A DNA stretch of 64,000 nucleotides, taken from NCBI RefSeq assembly GCF_003864255.1, contig NZ_QWEZ01000002.1, positions 744,001 through 808,000 of the forward strand, given 5' to 3'. This DNA comes from Aestuariirhabdus litorea (GTDB taxonomy: Bacteria; Pseudomonadota; Gammaproteobacteria; Pseudomonadales; Aestuariirhabdaceae). Positions 16,662 through 27,126 of the stretch are shown here, one piece after another. A program made the translations under genes and the position numbers. Below the pieces are notes generated by a model. It saw nothing but the letters and a program-made list of their open reading frames with translations, had not been told where the DNA came from and ran no database searches. Position 1 is the first letter of the stretch, and each line of letters begins with the position of its first letter.

Positions 16662-18425
16662 TTGTCCCCTCATCGCGACGCAGGGAGTCCCTCCCTTAAC
16701 CTACTGCTGATCAGCACCGATCAGCAGCGGTTTCTGTTGTTGCGACAGCTGCTCGCCAGCCATGTCGACACCACCGATTGCCAGCTTTACTGGTGTCCCT
16801 CGGTACCCGGTGCCCTGGCGCACCTGGAGGGGTTTGACTGCGACCTCTTGCTGGTGGATGAGTCCACCAGCCAGGAGGGGGTTGAGGCCCTCGGTAGCGC
16901 CCTCAATGCCATGGCCGATCCCTGCCCGGTGGTGTTGCTGGGAGAGGGGGGCGACAGCGCGTTGACCAACAGCGACCGCCAGGTGGTCGACCTGCTGCCG
17001 GACAGGGCCCTGAATGCCGAACTGCTGGCACGGGTGATTCACTACAGCTGTGAGCTGAACCGTTGCCGCCTGCAGATGGACCAGCAGGCGCAGGTCGACC
17101 CCCTCACCAATCTGCCCAACCGCATTCTGTTCCGTGACCGCCTGCAACGCGCCATCGCCCGGGCCGACCGCGATGGGAGTAGCTTTGTGCTGCTGGTGGT
17201 GGACCTGGACGAATTCCGCAAGGTCAACGAATCCTTCGGTCAGGAGGCCGGAGACCAGCTGATCTGCAAGGTGACCGAACGCCTGCAGGCCTCCATGCGC
17301 CGTACCGATACCCTGGCCCGTACCTCCGGGGATGAGTTCTCCATCATCATGGAGCACATGCCCAATTCGGCGGAGATGCTGCGGGCCGTCAAGAAACTGG
17401 TGGATGCCATCGCCACCCCGATCGAGATCGGCGAGCACCTGGTGTCGGCCAAGTGCAGCGTCGGCATCAGCAGTTACCCCGAGGGGGGGACCGACCTGGC
17501 GGGGCTGGTGCATAACGCCGAGCTGGCGATGAAAGAGGCCAAAAAGCAGCTCGGTAGCAGCTACCAGTTTTATACCGAAGAGATGAAAGTCGAGGCGATG
17601 GGGCAGCTCTACCTGGAGGCGGAGCTGAGGCGTGCGATCCGGCTGCAGGAACTGAGGCTCTACTACCAGCCCCGCATTGATGTGGCCACCGAGCGGCTGG
17701 TGGGGGTGGAGGCGCTGGTGCGCTGGCAACACCCCACCCGTGGCCTGCTGTCACCGGCGGAGTTTATCCCGCTGGCCGAGGAGAGCGGGCTGATTGTGCC
17801 GATCGGATACTGGGTGGTCTACCAGGCCTGCAAGGATCTCGGGGTGCTCACCGCCGCCGGGCATAGCGACCTGCACGTGGCGGTCAACCTCTCCTTCCGC
17901 CAGTTCCGCGACGAGCGGCTGCAGGATACCCTGATCCATATCCTCAACGAGGCCAGGGTGGACATGGGGCGGCTGGAGTTCGAGCTCACGGAAACTGCGG
18001 TCATGCAGGACCCGGCCCGGGTGAGCGGGGTGATGAGGTCCCTCAATGAGCTGGGTATCCAGTTTTCCCTCGACGATTTTGGCTCCGGTTACTCCTCCTT
18101 CTCCCACCTGCAGCAGTTGCCGATCCAGACCCTGAAGATCGACCGTGGTTTTATCAGCGACCTGCAATCCAATACCGACAACCAGGTGATAGTGCGGGCC
18201 ATGATCAGTCTCGCCCATAAGCTCAACCTGCAGGTGGTGGCCGAAGGGGTCGATCACCTCTCCCAGGTGGGTTTTTTGCGGGGCGAAGCCTGTGACCAGA
18301 TCCAGGGTTTTCTCTACAGCCAGCCGATCCCACTGAACGCCCTGATGACCCTGCTCGAAAGCGACGACCATATCCGTCGCCTGCTGAACGACCCCCAGGT
18401 TGCCCTGGAGTCGATCGGCCTCTAG
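16662..18425 (+). CDS. GGDEF-EAL cyclic-di-GMP protein with receiver-like N-terminus
   Basis: About 587 residues. The first 120 look like a degenerate response-regulator receiver (LLVDES at the phospho-acceptor strand). A GGDEF domain follows with TSGDEF in place of GGDEF, then an EAL domain with intact EALVRWQHP, FELTET, DDFGSGYSS and KIDRGFI motifs. The EAL half should hydrolyse cyclic di-GMP; SGDEF variants can be active or regulatory. The TTG at 16662 is preferred over TTG 16641 because AAAGGTGG sits just before it; both are weak starts. Confidence 0.88.
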   Translation: MSPHRDAGSPSLNLLLISTDQQRFLLLRQLLASHVDTTDCQLYWCPSVPGALAHLEGFDCDLLLVDESTSQEGVEALGSALNAMADPCPVVLLGEGGDSALTNSDRQVVDLLPDRALNAELLARVIHYSCELNRCRLQMDQQAQVDPLTNLPNRILFRDRLQRAIARADRDGSSFVLLVVDLDEFRKVNESFGQEAGDQLICKVTERLQASMRRTDTLARTSGDEFSIIMEHMPNSAEMLRAVKKLVDAIATPIEIGEHLVSAKCSVGISSYPEGGTDLAGLVHNAELAMKEAKKQLGSSYQFYTEEMKVEAMGQLYLEAELRRAIRLQELRLYYQPRIDVATERLVGVEALVRWQHPTRGLLSPAEFIPLAEESGLIVPIGYWVVYQACKDLGVLTAAGHSDLHVAVNLSFRQFRDERLQDTLIHILNEARVDMGRLEFELTETAVMQDPARVSGVMRSLNELGIQFSLDDFGSGYSSFSHLQQLPIQTLKIDRGFISDLQSNTDNQVIVRAMISLAHKLNLQVVAEGVDHLSQVGFLRGEACDQIQGFLYSQPIPLNALMTLLESDDHIRRLLNDPQVALESIGL

Positions 18426-18431
18426 CCGGCC

Positions 18432-19934
18432 TTAGCCCGGCGGGCGATCCAGCTGGCGAAATCCCAGTGCTTCATTGAGGTGGTGCTCCTCCAGCGACCC
18501 CGTCTGCTCCATATCCCCCAGGGTTCGGGCCATGCGCAATACCCGGTGGTAGGCGCGTCCCGACAACCCCAGCTGCTCAATCGCCCGCTCCAGCAGGCGG
18601 CTCTGGGAGGGTTCGAGGGCGCACACCCGCATCAGGCTGCGGTTATCCAGTGCCGAATTGAGGCATCCCTGGCGCTCGAACTGAAACCGGTGACAGGCGC
18701 TGACCCGGTCGCGAACGGCGCTTGAGGGCTCTCCCCGGTAAGCATCAAGCTGTGCCAGCGCGCTGGCGGGCAGTCGTCCCAGCTCTACCTGCAGGTCGAT
18801 ACGGTCGAGCAGCGGGCCGGAGAGCTTCTGTTGATAACGCTCCAGTTGCGCCGTGGTGCAGCGGCAGGGGCGTTCGCTGTCTCCGCGGTAGCCGCAGGGG
18901 CAGGGATTCATGGCCGCGACCAGCTGGAAACGGGCCGGAAAAGTGACCTGCCGGGCCGCGCGGGAGATCACAATCTCCCCCGACTCCAGCGGCTCACGCA
19001 GCACCTCCAGCACCCGACGATCAAACTCAGGCAGCTCGTCGAGAAACAGCACCCCGCGATGGGCGAGGGAGATCTCTCCCGGCCGCGGATTACCGCCTCC
19101 GCCCACCAGGGCCACCGAAGAGGCGCTGTGATGGGGGGCGCGAAAGGGGCGTTGCCCCAGGGCCAGGGGGTGACCGCTGGCGATGGAGTAGAGGTTGGCG
19201 ACCTGTAACGCCTCCTCACGCTCCAGCGCCGGCAGGATACCGGGCAGGCGGCTGGCGAGCATGGTCTTGCCGGTACCCGGCGGGCCATAGAGCAGTAGGC
19301 TGTGGCCACCGCTGGCCGCGACCTCCAGTGCGCGCCGTCCCTGGAACTGTCCCACCAGGTCGCTGAGGCAGGGTCCCGGGTGGCCATCGGCCATGGCAGG
19401 GGGCGGGCAGGGGGGCAGCGGCTGGCCTTCGGTTAGGGCGCGGCACAGGGCCAGCAGGTGGGGAGCACAGCGAATACGAGGGGATTGCAGCAGCGCTCCC
19501 TCGGCGGCATTGGCGACGGGGATCAGCATACAGCGCCCCGCCTGTTCCGCCGCCATCATGGCGCTTAGGGCTCCGCTGCAGGCGCGCAGCTCACCCGACA
19601 GGGCCAGTTCGCCGAGCAGTTCGTACCCCTCAAGCGCCACCCCCGACAGCTGGTCCGAGGCGGCCAGTATGCCGATCGCCATCGGCAGATCGTAGCGCCC
19701 CCCCTCCTTGGGGAGGTCGGCGGGGGCCAGGTTAATGGTGATACGGCGGGTGGGGAACTGGAAGCCGCTGTTGAGGAGCGCGCTGCGCACCCGGTCCTTG
19801 GCCTCCTTTACCGAACTTTCGGGTAACCCGACGATTGACAGCGAGGGGAGTCCGTTGGAGAGATGGGTTTCCACCGTGACCAGGGGGGCATCCACCCCCA
19901 CCCGGGCCCGGGTATATACAATCGAGAGCGACAT
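18432..19934 (-). CDS. comM: ComM/YifB AAA+ ATPase of natural transformation
   Basis: A 500-residue protein of the Mg-chelatase-like ComM/YifB family: N-terminal fold starting MSLSIVYTRARVGVDAPLV, Walker A GPPGTGKTMLASRLPGIL, Walker B GVLFLDELPEF, and a zinc-type cysteine array NPCPCGYRGDSERPCRC. ComM is a hexameric helicase that extends branch migration during integration of transforming DNA. Start at 19934 has AGGGAAGG in front. It converges on the GGDEF-EAL gene. Confidence 0.93.
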   Translation of the reverse strand: MSLSIVYTRARVGVDAPLVTVETHLSNGLPSLSIVGLPESSVKEAKDRVRSALLNSGFQFPTRRITINLAPADLPKEGGRYDLPMAIGILAASDQLSGVALEGYELLGELALSGELRACSGALSAMMAAEQAGRCMLIPVANAAEGALLQSPRIRCAPHLLALCRALTEGQPLPPCPPPAMADGHPGPCLSDLVGQFQGRRALEVAASGGHSLLLYGPPGTGKTMLASRLPGILPALEREEALQVANLYSIASGHPLALGQRPFRAPHHSASSVALVGGGGNPRPGEISLAHRGVLFLDELPEFDRRVLEVLREPLESGEIVISRAARQVTFPARFQLVAAMNPCPCGYRGDSERPCRCTTAQLERYQQKLSGPLLDRIDLQVELGRLPASALAQLDAYRGEPSSAVRDRVSACHRFQFERQGCLNSALDNRSLMRVCALEPSQSRLLERAIEQLGLSGRAYHRVLRMARTLGDMEQTGSLEEHHLNEALGFRQLDRPPG

Positions 19935-20149
19935 AAACCTTCCCTGGTTCTCTGTGGCTGGAGTGTGGCCGCAGCAGCCTAGCAGGGTCATGCGGGCAGC
20001 GCTGTGGGGAGATCGCCCCTGGTGCTGGCTGAGATTGCCGTTACCCGACTACGCCAATCTGCTAGGGTAGAGTGAGCGGACAGCGTCACCCGGACAGGGC
20101 GCTGTTTACCATCAATGGCGGGGCAAGGCTGGCAAGGATCAGAGGGCCG

Positions 20150-22477
20150 ATGAATAAGAACGTGGAGAGCCGTGGGCGGGTGGTCGCGCGACTGGTTAGG
20201 CTGTTGCAGCAGGGTGATGAGGTGGACCGTTGTAGCGCGGCGGCCGCCCTCGGGGAGTTGCAGGCGGTGGAGGCCTCCGGGGTGCTGGTGGAGCAGCTGC
20301 GCGACCAGGATCTCGATCTCTGCATCGATGCCGCGCAGGCGCTGGGGCAGATTGGAGATGATAGCGCCGTTGCGGGCCTGCTGGAGGCGTTGGCCTGGCA
20401 CGGCGATGGCGAGGTCAAGCTGGCGGCGTTGCAGGCGCTGGGCCGGATCGGCTCAGCGGCCGCATTGGAGGCCATTAAGCCCCTGTTGCTGGAGCGCCCG
20501 CAAGGGCTGGCCAGCAGCTTTACCGAGGGCTGGGACGACTGGTGGGACCTGCAGCTGGAGGCGGTGAACACCCTGGGTGAGTTAGGCTACCAGGCCGCCC
20601 TTGGGGATCTGGAGCAGCTACTGGAGCAGGATGAGGGGCAGGAGATCGAAGTGCCGCTGCTGAAGGCGATCGCGCAGATGGGAGCGCCGGGGGTGGCAAG
20701 CCTGCAGCGACGCTGGCCCCGGGCCTCACCCAGAACCCAGCGTCGTATCGCGGCCGCCCTTGGCCACAGCCCGTTGCCCGAGGCCGGCGAGACCCTGCTG
20801 GCGCTGTTGGCCAGCCCCCACGACGAGGTGCGCGAGGCGGCCCTGCGGGGGCTCGCGCAACGGGGTGGGGCGCTCCCCTGCAATGCGTTTTTGGAGGCGA
20901 TCGATGACCCCAGCCCGGCGGTTCAGCTGGCGGCACTGGAGGGGTTGCAGACGGTCGGCGAAGCCCCCCTGGAGGCGGATCGTGCTCGCCAGTTGATCGC
21001 CTCGCCGGCGGCGCCGGTGCGCTGTTTTGTGCTGCGGCAGTGGCTGGCTCAGGCGGGCGAGGGAGCGTCGCTGGATGTGGTGGTGAACTGTTGCAACGGA
21101 GAGGAGGAGGCGGTGCTCGCCTGCCAGCTGCTGGCGCAGATGGGGACGGAAACCTCCCTGGCGGTACTGCTGGCGGTGGTCAACGACCCCGCTCGGTCGT
21201 TGCGGGTGCGGGTCCAGGGGATACAGGCGCTGGCACAGCGGGGGCGTTGTGAGCCCGAGGTGATGGAGGCACTGCTGGCCTGCGCGGAGCCGCAGGACGG
21301 GGTGCTGTGCCAGGCCGCGTTGCGGGCCCTGATCGCGCTCGATCCTGCGGCGGAGGCCGCAGGGCTCGACCCCTCCCCCCTCAGCTGGGTGCAGCAGCGA
21401 TTGGTCGGTGCGGCGAGGGCGCCCGAGCCGACCACCGGGCCCGACCCAGAGTCCAACGCAGAACCCGAGCCCGACCTGATCCCGCTCCATGCGCTGGAGT
21501 CGGTCGAGGCGCCGCTCGAACCGCCCTCCCTGGATGAGGTGCTGGCGCAGCTCACCACCCATTACCCCGCGCAGGAGGAGGCCGCTATCGCGGCCCCCCT
21601 GGGGTCCACTCTGGAGGCGATTCATCTTCGTAACGCCGAGGCATTGGTAGCGGCGGAGCGGGAGCCGGCGACCGAGGCGGGGGATCTGTTGCCTATGGTC
21701 GAGGCGCTGCCGCCGGAGCTGGCCGAGTACGGTGCCCTGGTCAAGCACAACCTCGGGCGTATCCGCTCCCCCGGGGCGAGCCAGCCAGCGTCCGTCCCGC
21801 TGCGGGTGGTGGCCGCACAGGTACTGGGAGAGGCAAAGGCCCTCTCCAGCGTGCCGTTACTGCTGGGGTGCCTGCTGGACGACAACGCCGAGCTGCGCCA
21901 GCAGGCGCTTTTGAGTCTGGCGGAGATAGCCCGCGCGCAGCCCCACTGGCCGGGCTGGAGCGAGGCCCTTGGCCCCCTGGTAACCCAGCTAAACGCCGGT
22001 AGTGAGGGGGTGCGCCAGGCGGCGGCCCAGGCGCTGGGGGCGCTGTCGCTCGACGGCACCCGGGTGCCGCTACTGGCGGCGCTGGAGGATAGTGATGGGC
22101 TGGTGCGGTTGCAGGCGATTCGTGCACTGGTCAAGAGTGCGGGCAGCGACCCACGCAGGGCTCTCTCGCCGCGCCTGCTGGAGGCGATTCGGGGCTGCTG
22201 CGATGATAACTCCATCGCCGTGCGCACGGCGGTCATTGAGGCACTGGGGACGCTCGCGGGGCGGATGCGGGGGGCGGACGGGGTGGCGTCGCAGACGCTG
22301 GAACTGATTGTGGCCCTGGGGTTGGAAGAGGGGGGCGCGCAGGTCAGCGCCGCCGCCAAGGCGCTGGCCATGCTGGACCGGGAGGCTGCCAGCGACCGCC
22401 TGCTGGCGGTGATCGACGGTGAAGATCCGCTGCGCCGGCGGTTGGCGGTTCAGGTCCTGACCCTTCTCCAACGCTAG
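20150..22477 (+). CDS. Large HEAT-repeat protein of unknown role
   Basis: A 775-residue acidic protein almost entirely built of 30-35-residue HEAT/PBS-lyase-like helical repeats (for example AAAALGELQAVEASGVLVEQL, ALQALGRIGSAAALEAIKPL and AAQALGALSLDGTRVPLLAAL as consecutive-type units). A Pro/Glu-rich linker near residues 440-480 separates an N-terminal array from a C-terminal one. No signal peptide or membrane segment, so cytoplasmic. HEAT arrays usually hold protein partners. It stands alone between comM and gcdG; I do not recognise a specific function. Confidence 0.8.
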   Translation: MNKNVESRGRVVARLVRLLQQGDEVDRCSAAAALGELQAVEASGVLVEQLRDQDLDLCIDAAQALGQIGDDSAVAGLLEALAWHGDGEVKLAALQALGRIGSAAALEAIKPLLLERPQGLASSFTEGWDDWWDLQLEAVNTLGELGYQAALGDLEQLLEQDEGQEIEVPLLKAIAQMGAPGVASLQRRWPRASPRTQRRIAAALGHSPLPEAGETLLALLASPHDEVREAALRGLAQRGGALPCNAFLEAIDDPSPAVQLAALEGLQTVGEAPLEADRARQLIASPAAPVRCFVLRQWLAQAGEGASLDVVVNCCNGEEEAVLACQLLAQMGTETSLAVLLAVVNDPARSLRVRVQGIQALAQRGRCEPEVMEALLACAEPQDGVLCQAALRALIALDPAAEAAGLDPSPLSWVQQRLVGAARAPEPTTGPDPESNAEPEPDLIPLHALESVEAPLEPPSLDEVLAQLTTHYPAQEEAAIAAPLGSTLEAIHLRNAEALVAAEREPATEAGDLLPMVEALPPELAEYGALVKHNLGRIRSPGASQPASVPLRVVAAQVLGEAKALSSVPLLLGCLLDDNAELRQQALLSLAEIARAQPHWPGWSEALGPLVTQLNAGSEGVRQAAAQALGALSLDGTRVPLLAALEDSDGLVRLQAIRALVKSAGSDPRRALSPRLLEAIRGCCDDNSIAVRTAVIEALGTLAGRMRGADGVASQTLELIVALGLEEGGAQVSAAAKALAMLDREAASDRLLAVIDGEDPLRRRLAVQVLTLLQR

Positions 22478-22510
22478 GTCCAGCGCCATTCACCGATCAC
22501 TTACCCCCGC

Positions 22511-23725
22511 TTACTCCACTACCCCCTGGGCCCTGAGGCTTTCCCAGCTCTCATCGGGCAGGTCGAGCAGCTCCTTAAGCAGTTCGCGGGAGTGTTCTCC
22601 CCGCATCGGCGCCGCCCGCCCGTAATCGATGGGGGTGGCGGAGAAACGGATCGGGTTGGCGATGGTGGGCACCGTCCCGGCTTCCGGGTGGTCGAGCTGG
22701 CGCTCCATCTGCCGGTGCTGTACCTGGGGGTCGGCAAACACCTGGTCAAGGGTGTTGATGGGGCCGCAGGGCACTCCCTGGCTGGAGAGCCGATCGAGCC
22801 ACCAGTCGCTCCCCTGTTGCTGCATCAGCTCCGCCACCAGGGGCACCAGATGCTGGCGATTGCGGACCCGCTCGCGATTGCTGCTGAACCGGGGGTCGCT
22901 GGCCAGCTCGTTGCGGCCGGCGATGGCGCAGAACTTGATGAACTGCGCGTCGTTGCCTACCGCGAGGATAATATGACCGTCGGCGGTGGCGAACGCCTGG
23001 TAGGGGACAATATTGGGGTGGGCATTGCCGAGGCGGCCGGGCACCTCACCGCTGGCCAGGTAGTTCATCCCCTGATTGGCGAGGGTGGCCACCTGCACAT
23101 CCAGCAGGGCAAGGTCGATCTGCTGTCCCTCGCCGCTGCGCATGCGGTGCAGCAGTGCCGCCTGAATGGCGTTGCAGGCATAGAGCCCGGTCATCACATC
23201 GGCCAGGGCGACACCGGTTTTCATCGGCATCCCCTCGGCTTCGCCGGTGACGCTCATCAGCCCGCCCATGGCCTGGATCATAAAGTCGTAGCCGGCCCGC
23301 TCGCGATAGGGGCCGGTCTGGCCGAAGCCGGTGATGGAGCAGTAGATCAGTGCCGGGTTGACCGCCTTGAGGGCGTCGTAGTCGAGTCCGTATTTGGCCA
23401 GCCCCCCGACTTTGAAGTTCTCGATCAGCACGTCGCACTGCCCGGCGAGGGCGCGGATCAGCGCCTGGCCATCGGCCTGGGTGATGTCCACCGCCAGTGA
23501 GCGTTTGCCGCGGTTGGTGCTGTGGAAGTAGGCCGCCTCCCCGGTGTCGCTGCCGTCGCGGTCCTTGAGGTAGGGCGGGCCCCAGCTGCGGGTGTCGTCA
23601 CCGCTGCCGGGGCGCTCGATCTTGATCACCTCGGCGCCGAAATCCGCCAGCATCTGGGTCGCCCAGGGGCCGGCCAGGATGCGGCTCAGGTCGAGGACGC
23701 GGATTCCACTCAGTGCGCCTTTCAT
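22511..23725 (-). CDS. gcdG: CaiB/BaiF family CoA-transferase, probably glutarate-CoA transferase
   Basis: A 404-residue type III CoA-transferase starting GIRVLDLSRILAGPWATQML, with the catalytic aspartate in GQQIDLALLDVQ and the C-terminal region expected for the family. It directly follows gcdH (TGATG overlap), and a LysR gene is divergent from the pair, the arrangement of gcdR-gcdH-gcdG in Pseudomonas. It would activate glutarate to glutaryl-CoA, the substrate of GcdH, in lysine or glutarate breakdown. Confidence 0.85.
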   Translation of the reverse strand: MKGALSGIRVLDLSRILAGPWATQMLADFGAEVIKIERPGSGDDTRSWGPPYLKDRDGSDTGEAAYFHSTNRGKRSLAVDITQADGQALIRALAGQCDVLIENFKVGGLAKYGLDYDALKAVNPALIYCSITGFGQTGPYRERAGYDFMIQAMGGLMSVTGEAEGMPMKTGVALADVMTGLYACNAIQAALLHRMRSGEGQQIDLALLDVQVATLANQGMNYLASGEVPGRLGNAHPNIVPYQAFATADGHIILAVGNDAQFIKFCAIAGRNELASDPRFSSNRERVRNRQHLVPLVAELMQQQGSDWWLDRLSSQGVPCGPINTLDQVFADPQVQHRQMERQLDHPEAGTVPTIANPIRFSATPIDYGRAAPMRGEHSRELLKELLDLPDESWESLRAQGVVE

Positions 23726-24906
23726 CAGCCGAACGCCTGCAACCCGGTCTGGGCACGTCCCAGGATCAGGGCGTGCACATCGTGGGTGCCCTCGTAGGTG
23801 TTGACCGCCTCCAGGTTCATGACGTGGCGGATCACATGGAACTCGTCGCTGATGCCGTTGCCGCCATGCATATCGCGGGCGATACGGGCAATCTCCAGCG
23901 CCTTGCCGCAGTTGTTGCGTTTCATCAGCGAGATCAGCTCCACCGGGCAGGCGCCCTGGTCCATCAGCTGTCCCATGCGCAGGGCGCCCTGCAGGCCCAG
24001 GGCGATGTCGGTCTGCATGTTGGCCAGCTTAAGCTGGATCAGCTGGGTGGCGGCGAGCGGGCGGCCAAACTGCTGGCGGTCGAGGCAGTACTGGCGTGCC
24101 GCGTGCCAGCAGAACTCCGCCGCGCCCAGGGAGCCCCAGGCGATGCCGTAGCGCGCCTTGTTGAGGCAGCCGAAGGGGCCCTTGAGGCCGCTGACGTTGG
24201 GGAGCAACTGCTCCTCGCCCACCACCACGTTGTCCATCACGATCTCGCCGGTGATGGAGGCGCGGAGGCTGAACTTGCCCTCGATCTTGGGGGCCGAGAG
24301 GCCAGCCATCCCCTTCTCGAGGATAAAACCGCGGATCTCTCCGTCGAGCTTGGCCCAGACCACAAACACATCGGCGATGGGGCTGTTGGTGATCCACATC
24401 TTGTTGCCCACCAGGCGGTAGCCGCCCTCAACCCGCTCGGCGCGGCTGCGCATGCTGCCGGGATCGGAACCGGCATCGGGTTCGGTCAGGCCAAAGCAGC
24501 CGATCCACTCGCCCGTGGCCAGCTTCGGCAGGTACTTGCGGCGCTGCTCCTCGCTGCCGTAGGCGTAGATCGGGTGCATGACCAGCGACGATTGCACGCT
24601 CATGGCCGAACGGTAGCCACTGTCGACCCGCTCCACCTCGCGGGCGATCAGGCCGTAGCAGACGTGGCTGACGTTGGCGCAGCCGTACTCCTCCGGCAGG
24701 GTGGCACCGAGCAGCCCCAGCTCACCCATTTCGCGCATGATGGCCGGGTCGAACTGCTCATGGCGGCTGGCCATCAGTGCCCGGGGCATCAACTGCTTCT
24801 GGCAGTAGTCGCGGGCACTGTCGCGCACCATACGCTCCTCGTCGCTGAGCTGGGCATCGAGGTTAAAGGGATCTTGCCACTGGAAGGCGGTGCGGGACTG
24901 GCTCAT
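23725..24906 (-). CDS. gcdH: Glutaryl-CoA dehydrogenase
   Basis: A 393-residue acyl-CoA dehydrogenase. The segment [19 protein letters not shown], the long C-terminal block [20 protein letters not shown] and the catalytic glutamate E372 in [17 protein letters not shown] are diagnostic of glutaryl-CoA dehydrogenase rather than other acyl-CoA dehydrogenases. It oxidises and decarboxylates glutaryl-CoA to crotonyl-CoA, passing electrons to ETF. ATG 24906 was chosen because the family normally starts about 12 residues before FQWQDPF. Confidence 0.93.
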   Translation of the reverse strand: MSQSRTAFQWQDPFNLDAQLSDEERMVRDSARDYCQKQLMPRALMASRHEQFDPAIMREMGELGLLGATLPEEYGCANVSHVCYGLIAREVERVDSGYRSAMSVQSSLVMHPIYAYGSEEQRRKYLPKLATGEWIGCFGLTEPDAGSDPGSMRSRAERVEGGYRLVGNKMWITNSPIADVFVVWAKLDGEIRGFILEKGMAGLSAPKIEGKFSLRASITGEIVMDNVVVGEEQLLPNVSGLKGPFGCLNKARYGIAWGSLGAAEFCWHAARQYCLDRQQFGRPLAATQLIQLKLANMQTDIALGLQGALRMGQLMDQGACPVELISLMKRNNCGKALEIARIARDMHGGNGISDEFHVIRHVMNLEAVNTYEGTHDVHALILGRAQTGLQAFG

Positions 24907-25039
24907 GGGGTTCTCCAAAGTAAAAGCGGGATTGGAGCTACTGTACGATCTGGCTTTTGATAAATACAATATATGTTACTGATACTTTCAATCATTAACG
25001 TTGATACATTGGCGATCCACCTCCCCACAGGGAATCCTT

Positions 25040-25915
25040 ATGGACCTGAAACGATTGCGTTATTTCACCGAACTGGCCAGCATCGGCAACTTTACCCTCG
25101 CCGCCAGCCGCCTGGGGATTGCCCAACCGGCCCTGAGCATGGCGATGCAGAAGCTGGAACAGGAGGTGGGGCTGAAGCTGATCAACCGCACTGAACGGCG
25201 CATGACCATCACCGCCGATGGCGAGGTGCTGTTGCGCTACGCGCGCCAGGTGTTGCAGTTGATGAGTGACGCCGAGCGCGAGCTGCAGGCGCAGAAGGGG
25301 GTGGAGCAGGGGGTGATTCGACTGGGGGTCTCGGCCATGCTGGCCTCCTATTACCTGCCGGAGCACCTGCTGGGGTTCTGCAAACGTTATCCCGGGGTGC
25401 GCATCACCCTGTTTGAAGCGGGCACCGCCACCCTGGAGCGGATGGTGCTGGAGGGGGAGCTGGACCTGGCCCTGCTGCGCACCGACCGTCCCCATGAGCA
25501 GATTCGCAGCCGGCCCCTGATCGAAGAGCAGATTGTGGCCTGCGTGCCCGCGGGTCATCCGCTGGCGGCGCAGCCCTCGGTGAGCCTGGCCGAGGTGACC
25601 GATCAGCCGCTGGTGCTGTTCAGGGAGGGGTATTTCCTGCGCGAGGCCCTCAGCGAGTATTCCCGCAGTGCGCGCAAGCCGCTGGATATTCGCTTTGAGA
25701 CCAACCTGATCGAGCTGCTCAAGCGGCTGGTGCGCGAGGGGGTGGGGATCAGCACCTGCCTGTCGATGATTCTCGAGTCGGAGAGCGACCTCTGTGCACT
25801 GCCCTTCGATCCCCCGATTGCCCTACCGATCGGTATCGGCTGGAAGCGCAACCACTACCTTTCGCGGGCCGCGGAGGCGTTGGTCAACTACCTGCAAACA
25901 CCCTCCAAGGGGTAA
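25040..25915 (+). CDS. gcdR: LysR-family regulator of the glutarate operon
   Basis: A 291-residue LysR protein: winged helix in residues 1-60 (MDLKRLRYFTELASIGNFTLAA.. start) and a periplasmic-binding-like effector domain. AGGGAA precedes the ATG at 25040. It is divergent from gcdH across a 133-base AT-rich gap with the dyad-like ATACAATATATGT, a plausible LysR binding area. By position it is the activator GcdR that responds to glutarate. Confidence 0.85.
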   Translation: MDLKRLRYFTELASIGNFTLAASRLGIAQPALSMAMQKLEQEVGLKLINRTERRMTITADGEVLLRYARQVLQLMSDAERELQAQKGVEQGVIRLGVSAMLASYYLPEHLLGFCKRYPGVRITLFEAGTATLERMVLEGELDLALLRTDRPHEQIRSRPLIEEQIVACVPAGHPLAAQPSVSLAEVTDQPLVLFREGYFLREALSEYSRSARKPLDIRFETNLIELLKRLVREGVGISTCLSMILESESDLCALPFDPPIALPIGIGWKRNHYLSRAAEALVNYLQTPSKG

Positions 25916-26182
25916 TCAGGAGGGGGACTGGTCGCGCTTTTCCAGCTCGCTCACCAACGCCTCATAACGAGCCTCCAGGGCCTCGAGGCGGGCGCGGGTG
26001 CGGGCCAGCACGGCGGCCTGGGTATCGAACTCGTCGCGGCTGACCAGGTTGAGCTTGCCTAAGGCGTTCTGCAGCAGCAGCTGCAGGTTCTTCTCCGCAT
26101 CCCGGTGGAGCTGGGACTTTTCGCCGCCGAGGATCTGCGCGGCTTGCCGGCTAAGGCCGGCGATAAACATCTTGTTGATCAT
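25916..26182 (-). CDS. ubiK: UbiK, accessory factor of ubiquinone biosynthesis
   Basis: An 88-residue BMFP-type protein (formerly YqiC): amphipathic N-terminal helix, conserved NLQLLLQNALGKLNLVSRDEFDTQAAVL, and a C-terminal coiled coil rich in Arg/Glu/Ala. It binds UbiJ and membrane lipid in the soluble ubiquinone-synthesis complex. Its stop codon abuts the stop of gcdR (convergent genes). Confidence 0.88.
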   Translation of the reverse strand: MINKMFIAGLSRQAAQILGGEKSQLHRDAEKNLQLLLQNALGKLNLVSRDEFDTQAAVLARTRARLEALEARYEALVSELEKRDQSPS

Positions 26183-26434
26183 ATGACTGCTTCTACGGAG
26201 CCCAAAAGAGGGCGCCAGTCTACCACAGACGCACCCTAACGCCCCGCGGTTGCTTCCCCCATTTGTCCTCCTTTTTCACCGACGTGCCTAACCACTTGTT
26301 TCGTGGCTGTTTTACAGGGCCTCTGCAAGCGTCCCTGACCGCCCCCGCCGTCAAGGATGCTGCACCAGCCCTGCTCGGCCTGTGAGCCGTTCTAGTGCCC
26401 GCTGCGGCTGAGCGGGCGGGGTGCTCCCTGTTGG

Positions 26435-26451
26435 TGCACCGTTAGGGTGCA
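26435..26451. promoter_or_regulatory. NtrC binding site (perfect palindrome)
   Basis: TGCACC-GTTAG-GGTGCA matches the NtrC consensus TGCACC-N5-GGTGCA in every fixed position. Its centre is about 127 bases upstream of the expected start of transcription from the sigma-54 promoter at 26544, the usual enhancer distance. A second weaker GGTGC-rich site lies around 26463-26480. Confidence 0.85.
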
Positions 26452-26543
26452 CTGATCACAAATGGTGCTTTTTGGTGCGCCCAATCCGGGGCTGGGGGGT
26501 GTTTATATAGCTAACCTTTTGAAATAAATAGGGAAAAATAATG

Positions 26544-26559
26544 TGGCACAGCCAGTGCA
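26544..26559 (+). promoter_or_regulatory. Sigma-54 promoter of glnK-amtB
   Basis: TGGCACAGCCAGTGCA: GG and GC of the -24 and -12 elements are separated by the required 10 bases. With the upstream NtrC palindrome it predicts nitrogen-starvation induction of glnK and amtB. Confidence 0.85.
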
Positions 26560-26682
26560 AAGAGCCGGTACCACGTAATTGCACAGGCCGATCGCTCAAT
26601 CGCAGTTACCCGAGGAGGCGTGGCCTTAGCCATCAACGCTGTACCGCAGTGTTTATGGCTAAGGTCCTTCCGGTCAGGATGA

Positions 26683-27084
<402 letters not shown>

Positions 27085-27126
27085 CCCATTACGAATCACA
27101 CGATTTTCAATTAGAGGGGAACTGTT

